NCBI GenBank assembly: GCA_003445795.1
Contig: DMCN01000081.1
Coordinates: forward strand, 34,056 to 43,505
Length of the DNA stretch: 9,450 nucleotides
Origin: Gallionellaceae bacterium
Lineage (GTDB): Bacteria > Pseudomonadota > Gammaproteobacteria > Burkholderiales > Gallionellaceae
Direction of reading: 5' to 3'
Shown: in pieces, positions 6,337-9,450 of the stretch
Numbering within the stretch: the stretch's first letter is position 1
Layout: each line of letters opens with the position of its first letter
Program-made: the position numbers and the translations under genes
The notes under the pieces: generated by a model
Database searches by the model: none
The model's input: the letters and a program-made list of their open reading frames with translations, nothing else
Told to the model about the DNA's origin: nothing

Positions 6337-7314
6337 CTACAGCCGGGCGATGCCGGCCATGATGGTAGCGGACGGGCCGCTGCCCGCGCCTGTGAAATCC
6401 CAACTCACCGCCGTGTAGCGGTTGATCGTACCCGTATCCTGGACCCTCCCGGCATTGGGCCCCGTCGTGAAGACGACCGTCCCGAGCGTCACCCACACCG
6501 CGTTGTCGACCGAGTCCCAGAACTCGAAGGTGAGGTTTGTGTGGCCGCCGAGCGTCAAGCTCGGGACTTCGGCGTAGGACCATGCGCCGCCGGAGGTCTT
6601 GATCCGCCGCGCGGTCCCACCGGTCCCGCCTACGGTCACATTCACGGGGATCGTGAACGTGGTCGGCGTGAGTACAGTGGCGACATGGTCGCCGTTGATG
6701 CTGGGGGTCGATCCCGCATGCCCGGCAATCGTGACTGTGTCGCCGGAGTCCAGCCCGTGTGGGGTCGCAGTCGCAATCACGGAGGGGTTGGCCACGCTGG
6801 ACGTGGACACAACGACTGTCGAGGCCCCGATGTCGTGGCTTGCCGCCTTCGTATCCCCATCAGCCGTGACCGCCGCCAGCGCCTTCAGGAGCACACCGTG
6901 GTGCACCACGTCGGTGACCTTCAGCGAACCGTCCGCCTTCTGCAGCATCTTCGGCTCGCCGCGTCGCTTGTAGACCATGTCCAGCGCCGTGCCGCCCTGG
7001 AACGGGTCGCCGGCCACCTTGCCGGCGTCGCCGCCCATGAACACACGCGCCGTCTGCGAGTGGCCGGCTGCGAGCGCCACGTTGATCGAGTCCGTCGCGT
7101 CGGAGAACCAGCCGGCGACCTCGATGTCGTCGTACTCCTTGTGACCGGTCGCCTTGTGTATTGGCACGTTCGTGCCCAGTCCCGTCGTCTCCTCGATCGT
7201 TGCCGTCGCGTCGGGCAACTTCAGCGAGTTGACCCGGTCGCCGTCTCCGATCAGGTTGTACCCGCCGACCAGGAGGAACAGGTCGTCTTGCGCCCACGGG
7301 CTACTCGTCGGCAT
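6337..7314 (-). CDS. Tail tube-like / major tail protein with FCCH-like insert
   Basis: 325 residues, starting at ATG 7314 with GAGGAGG six bases upstream; an in-frame ATG at 7329 would lie on top of that SD and is rejected. The gene overlaps the previous one by 14 bases. Residues about 10-160 resemble the tail-tube fold: an early strand pair (LFLLVGGYNLIGDGDRVNSL), the acidic 'ATIEETTGLG' turn, ATGHKEYDDIEVAGWF, then a 'DSINVAL..' segment. Residues about 168-238 (bases 6813-6601) look like the E1 FCCH-type beta domain often found in phage structural proteins: TPHGLDSGDTVTIAG, then NGDHVATVLTPTTFTIPV. Residues 240-325 read like the C-terminal domain of many siphovirus tail proteins (LTFEFWDSVDNAVWVTLG ... 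TGTINRYTAVSWDF ... ATIMAGIAR). It is therefore a tail protein, most likely a tube or tube-decorating subunit. The smaller neighbour is also tube-like, so which one is the main tube protein is open. Confidence 0.68.
   Translation of the reverse strand: MPTSSPWAQDDLFLLVGGYNLIGDGDRVNSLKLPDATATIEETTGLGTNVPIHKATGHKEYDDIEVAGWFSDATDSINVALAAGHSQTARVFMGGDAGKVAGDPFQGGTALDMVYKRRGEPKMLQKADGSLKVTDVVHHGVLLKALAAVTADGDTKAASHDIGASTVVVSTSSVANPSVIATATPHGLDSGDTVTIAGHAGSTPSINGDHVATVLTPTTFTIPVNVTVGGTGGTARRIKTSGGAWSYAEVPSLTLGGHTNLTFEFWDSVDNAVWVTLGTVVFTTGPNAGRVQDTGTINRYTAVSWDFTGAGSGPSATIMAGIARL
6601..6813 (-). other. FCCH-like beta domain inside the 325-aa tail protein
   Basis: Approximate residues 168-238 of the tail protein. 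The segment contains ATATPHGLDSGDTVTIAG, a linker, then INGDHVATVLTPTTFTIPV and a Gly/Thr-rich end. The order 'pHGL..GDtVtI.G ... nG...vtv.d.ttFtipv' is the recurrent pattern of phage proteins annotated as ubiquitin-activating E1 FCCH domain-like. The name reflects fold similarity only and does not imply ubiquitin chemistry. Boundaries are estimated by eye. Confidence 0.6.
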
Positions 7315-7732
7315 CGTCGTCCTCCTCATCGTCCCAGTCGGGATCCTCGTCGTCGGTCACTTCGCCGTCCACCTGTGCTTCCAGCAGGGCCGCGCGGACG
7401 TCGTTGACGCTGATACGGCCGTCTTGGCCGGTACCCGTGACGGTGGCCAGGTCCAACCCAAGCTCGGCTGCCAGTGCCCTGGCTGCCGGCGTCGCGTCTA
7501 GCGTGTCAACCGCCCCGCTGGATAGCGACCCGATCGCCCCGGCCGCCAGGAGAGGCTGCGCCACGTCATCCGGCAGTCCCTCCACGTACATCGGCTGCCC
7601 GTCCTCACGGGGCCGGACTACCGTGACCTCCCTATCTTCGAATGGAACGCCATCGCCCCTGCGTTGCCGGTCCCGGACGGCCGGGTCGGGCGAGTAGGCG
7701 AACGCTCTCAGTACCTCGTATCGGTCCGTCAT
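7301..7732 (-). CDS. Small acidic virion-cluster protein with E3-binding (PSBD-like) domain
   Basis: A 143-residue protein starting ATG 7732, coupled to the upstream gene through TGATG. Residues 1-70 form a small beta-like segment ending in GLPDDVAQPLLAAGAI, a 'pGd.v.LpdevA..Li..GaI' pattern common in short phage structural-cluster proteins. Residues 79-117 (bases 7498-7382) match the peripheral subunit-binding (E3-binding) fold of 2-oxoacid dehydrogenase E2 proteins: TPAARALAAELGLDLATVTG followed by TGQDGRISVNDV, including the family's GTG..GRI..DV signature. In E2 enzymes that fold binds E3 or E1. Here there is no lipoyl or acyltransferase domain, so only a protein-binding role is suggested. 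The C-terminus from about residue 125 is almost all Asp/Glu. The codons of that acidic tail (GATGAGGAGGACG) also supply the ribosome binding site of the next gene. Its role in the virion is unknown. Confidence 0.78.
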   Translation of the reverse strand: MTDRYEVLRAFAYSPDPAVRDRQRRGDGVPFEDREVTVVRPREDGQPMYVEGLPDDVAQPLLAAGAIGSLSSGAVDTLDATPAARALAAELGLDLATVTGTGQDGRISVNDVRAALLEAQVDGEVTDDEDPDWDDEEDDDADE

Positions 7733-8259
7733 CAGCCAGTCTCCCTGTACTCCACGCTAGCGAGCAGCCGACCATCGCTGAAGATCTCGCCGGCATCATT
7801 GGTGTAGGTCGGCATGTAGAAGAACCGGGTCGGGTTCCCGGTGAACCAGTGCAGACTGCCCGCCTCCGTAGCGTGCGAGGCGGAGTGCATCTCGGAGAGC
7901 ATCTCCCACAGCGCTATCAGGTACCGCCACACAGCCCGCTTGGCCTTCGGTTCGTCTTCGCCAAGCGCGATAACTGCGAACTCGAACTGGTAGACCCCCG
8001 CGAAGCCCCGGAACGACTGGCGCGTCGCATGCTCTCCTCCCTGATCAGCCACCACGAAGAGCATCGGCGTCTCGATCACGAGTTCGTCGCGCGGGTCAAC
8101 GATCGTGACGACGGCGAAGGGTGCGAGCGCGAGCTGATGCGCCGAGAACTCCGCGTTGAAGCGCGCCTCGACCTCAGCCACCTTCGCGGCCTGGTTGTCG
8201 TCGATGTAGTCGAGGGTAAGCTGCAGCGGCTTCTCGACGCCCAGGAGGTTCACGCTCAT
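7732..8259 (-). CDS. Probable tail terminator / minor tail protein
   Basis: I place the start at ATG 8259 (MSVNLLGVEKPLQLTL, 175 residues). It forms an ATGA overlap with the preceding stop. The frame is open further upstream to 8568, but that stretch is low-complexity Arg/Pro/Ala and is the shadow of the previous gene. The protein alternates beta strands (FAVVTIVDPRDELVIETPML, YQFEFAVIALG) with a helix (KAKRAVWRYLIALWEMLSEM) and ends in strands around FFYMPTYTNDAG and LASVEYRETG. This alpha/beta organisation, the length and the location between the completion protein and the tail tube genes fit the tail terminator (lambda gpU / Mu gp37-like) that caps the tube. I see no diagnostic motif, so the function is from architecture and synteny. 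It overlaps the next gene by one base (TGATG at 7734-7730). Confidence 0.6.
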   Translation of the reverse strand: MSVNLLGVEKPLQLTLDYIDDNQAAKVAEVEARFNAEFSAHQLALAPFAVVTIVDPRDELVIETPMLFVVADQGGEHATRQSFRGFAGVYQFEFAVIALGEDEPKAKRAVWRYLIALWEMLSEMHSASHATEAGSLHWFTGNPTRFFYMPTYTNDAGEIFSDGRLLASVEYRETG

Positions 8260-8741
8260 GTGGCGAGCCCTGCTTCCCGGGCGCGTCGGAGTACCCACTC
8301 CCGGGTGAGGTCGAGCCACCGCTCTTCGTCCACGCGAGATAGCGCGATCGGCGGTCGGGCTGGCATGTGGCGTGTGCCCTCCTGGTGGAACCGGGCCGCC
8401 TTGTGCGACGTGCCGAGCGTCATGCTCTCGGTCGTCAGTCGCCGGATCTGCCCGGGCTCGCCTTTCACCGTGAGCGTACGCATGAGCACCCGCCGGCGCT
8501 GGAGGATCGGGCGGCCCGGCCACTCCTGGGCTTTCCGCGCGGCGTAGGCCGGCGACAGCGGCGCCCAACCACCGGCGCGGCTGCCCTCGGACTGGAACTC
8601 CGATGAGAGCGTGCGGTAGAGGTCGGGCTCCAGGTGGCGCTCGAAGAGGTCGGTGCGGTCAGCCAGGCCCCGCGAGAGGCGGATCAGGTTGCCCAGCACC
8701 GTGTGCAGACCCTTGACCTCAACGCCGGTGATGCGAATCAT
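8256..8741 (-). CDS. Phage virion morphogenesis / tail completion protein (gpG/gpS-like)
   Basis: A 161-residue protein starting at ATG 8741, coupled to the preceding gene through TGATG. It shows the landmarks of the phage virion morphogenesis (tail completion, gpS / Mu gpG-like) family in order: SSEFQSEG..AGGWAPLSPAY at about residues 46-66, ARKAQEWPGRPILQRR at about 68-83 (family pattern 'K....G..IL...G.L'), a beta segment RRLTTESMTLGTS at 100-112, and ARFHQEGTRHMPARPPIAL at about 116-134 (family pattern 'HQ.GT..MPARP.L'). A basic helical C-terminus follows. Proteins of this family act in head-tail joining or tail completion. It ends in a 4-base ATGA overlap with the next gene. Identification is good; the exact step in assembly is known only for relatives. 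Confidence 0.85.
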   Translation of the reverse strand: MIRITGVEVKGLHTVLGNLIRLSRGLADRTDLFERHLEPDLYRTLSSEFQSEGSRAGGWAPLSPAYAARKAQEWPGRPILQRRRVLMRTLTVKGEPGQIRRLTTESMTLGTSHKAARFHQEGTRHMPARPPIALSRVDEERWLDLTREWVLRRAREAGLAT

Positions 8742-9193
8742 CAGAACTCAGCCCCCACCTGGAACTGCGCCTCGAAGTCGTCTGCATCGGACAACGGATA
8801 GCCGTCTGGCAGCCCCCCGCTCGCCTCGTCCAAGGCTGTTGGCACCATCCGCCTGTCGCGGATGGCCTTGATCCCGTCCCGCCAGCGCCGCTCGTACACT
8901 GCCCACGCGCCCTCGCTGTTCGGACCGGTCGAGTCCTGGAACCAGGACTTGAGCACCGTCGCCGCCACCCCCTCGGCCACCAGCTTGTCGAGGTAGGCCA
9001 GGTACGACGCCGGCGACGTGACTGGCACCGGGTACCCCTGCGACAGCAAGGCAACATCGACCTCGGCCGAGCAGGCGTCGATCCAGTCGTCCACCTCGTC
9101 GGCGGTGACGGTGGTCGAGTCGCTCAGGGTGGTCACGGTCTTCCGCACCCGCCCCATGAGCGACTCGACCCTCGCCCGCGTCGTATAGGACAT
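8741..9193 (-). CDS. Head-tail connector / adaptor protein (gp6-like or Mu gp36-like)
   Basis: A 150-residue protein starting ATG at 9193, three bases after the capsid stop. The SD is weak and lies in the last capsid codons (GTAGGCG), which suggests translational coupling. The N-terminus (MSYTTRARVESLMGRV) leads into an acidic helix, VTADEVDDWIDACSAEVD, followed by LLSQGYPVPV, a P-x-x-Y-L segment and a helix through VAEGVAATVLKSWF. The helix/'A..ID..L...GY..P'/helix pattern and the length of about 150 residues match the small all-helical adaptors that form a ring under the portal. The gene overlaps the next one by a single base (TGATG at 8743-8739). It would act at the portal vertex, linking head to tail. 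The family (gp6-like or DUF1320/gp36-like) is inferred from pattern and position. Confidence 0.65.
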   Translation of the reverse strand: MSYTTRARVESLMGRVRKTVTTLSDSTTVTADEVDDWIDACSAEVDVALLSQGYPVPVTSPASYLAYLDKLVAEGVAATVLKSWFQDSTGPNSEGAWAVYERRWRDGIKAIRDRRMVPTALDEASGGLPDGYPLSDADDFEAQFQVGAEF

Positions 9194-9196
9194 CGC

Positions 9197-9450
9197 CTAC
9201 GTGAAGTAGATACAGAGGCGCGGATCGCCATACCCGACGGCGAAACTTCCGCGCACCGCGTAGATGAACTCCTCGCGCAGTACAGCCGACTCGGAGTCCG
9301 CCCGGGTAATCCCCTCGATCTGTGGCTGGAACTCCTGCTGTAACAGGAACGGCGCGCGGCCCGGCGATACGTGCATGAAGTACCGGCCGCCCGTGTCGTC
9401 GATATAGGCCGACACGACGACCGTGTAGCCGCGCGCGGTGAACACGATGG
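9197..9450 (-). CDS. Major capsid protein, C-terminal part only (partial)
   Basis: The last 83 codons of a gene that begins beyond the right edge, ending in TAG at 9199-9197. The frame stays open to the window edge; the GTG at 9445 is an internal valine codon and not a convincing start. Visible features are a hydrophobic beta stretch (VVVSAYIDD), the block APFLLQQEFQPQIE, then FIYAVRGSFAVGYGDPR near the end. A 'PF(L/I)xQ ... D ... F(I)Y.V...G..GYG' layout is typical of the C-terminus of HK97-fold major head subunits, including the Mu gpT group, where the end of the A-domain/P-domain sheet carries these residues. Position immediately before connector genes fits a capsid gene. From the fragment alone I cannot say which capsid family it is; the Mu-gpT resemblance is from memory of the family, not from a search. 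Confidence 0.72.
   Translation of the reverse strand, partial: IVFTARGYTVVVSAYIDDTGGRYFMHVSPGRAPFLLQQEFQPQIEGITRADSESAVLREEFIYAVRGSFAVGYGDPRLCIYFT

Noticed and set aside
5672..6583. Minus-strand 303-codon frame overlapping the tail protein and chaperone genes
   Set aside because: Same strand but a different frame from genes with good SDs and motifs. Its translation is Arg/Gly/His-rich shadow sequence.
7315..7329. Alternative start ATG 7329 for the 325-aa tail protein
   Set aside because: It would place the start on top of the GAGGAGG sequence that is ideally spaced for ATG 7314.
5344..7407. Very long plus-strand open frame (687 codons) opposite the chaperone and tail protein genes
   Set aside because: It is antisense to four well-supported minus-strand genes, is extremely Arg/His/Leu-rich with no recognisable domain, and has no SD. 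Long shadow frames are expected in G+C-rich coding DNA.
7642..8547. Plus-strand open frame of 301 codons
   Set aside because: Lies across three minus-strand genes with tight start-stop overlaps; it is Arg-rich and lacks motifs.
8260..8568. Upstream extension of the tail terminator frame to a start at 8568
   Set aside because: The extension is low-complexity shadow of the morphogenesis gene. ATG 8259 gives a normal-length protein and an ATGA overlap.

Overview
This window is part of the structural-gene cluster of a tailed, double-stranded DNA phage or prophage. Every gene I can support is on the minus strand, so transcription and the usual head-to-tail gene order run from high to low coordinates. 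The DNA is G+C-rich, with strong GGAG-type ribosome binding sites and start/stop overlaps between most genes. The order (capsid, connectors, tail terminator, tail tube, frameshifted assembly chaperone, then a very long tape measure gene) fits a virus with a long, non-contractile siphovirus tail. I see no sheath gene, although the window ends inside the tape measure gene. No host gene, integrase, tRNA or insertion sequence is visible, so the host cannot be named; a high-G+C bacterium is likely.

Layout along the minus strand: the C-terminal 83 residues of the major capsid protein (9450-9197); a head-tail connector (9193-8741); a gpG/gpS-like virion morphogenesis protein (8741-8256); a probable tail terminator (8259-7732); a small acidic protein with an apparent E3-binding (PSBD-like) domain (7732-7301); a 325-aa tail protein carrying an E1 FCCH-like beta insert (7314-6337); a 131-aa tail-tube-like protein (6318-5923); a 111-bp gap with two inverted repeats; a tail assembly chaperone (5811-5239) with an overlapping -1-frame extension ending at 5108; and the tape measure protein, which starts with GTG at 5086 and stays open to base 1 (at least 1695 residues).

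The genes work as one morphogenetic module. The connector, morphogenesis and terminator proteins join the filled head to the tail. The tube proteins polymerise around the tape measure protein, whose length sets tail length. The chaperone and its frameshift product keep the tape measure protein soluble during assembly.

I do not see a new defence or regulatory system. The points most worth a second look are the two nested repeat architectures in the tape measure protein (six prolines exactly 22 residues apart in a hydrophobic block, and about nine or ten degenerate helical modules of roughly 70-85 residues), the E3-binding-like domain in a virion-cluster gene, the FCCH-like insert in a tail protein, and a chaperone frameshift with no canonical slippery heptamer.
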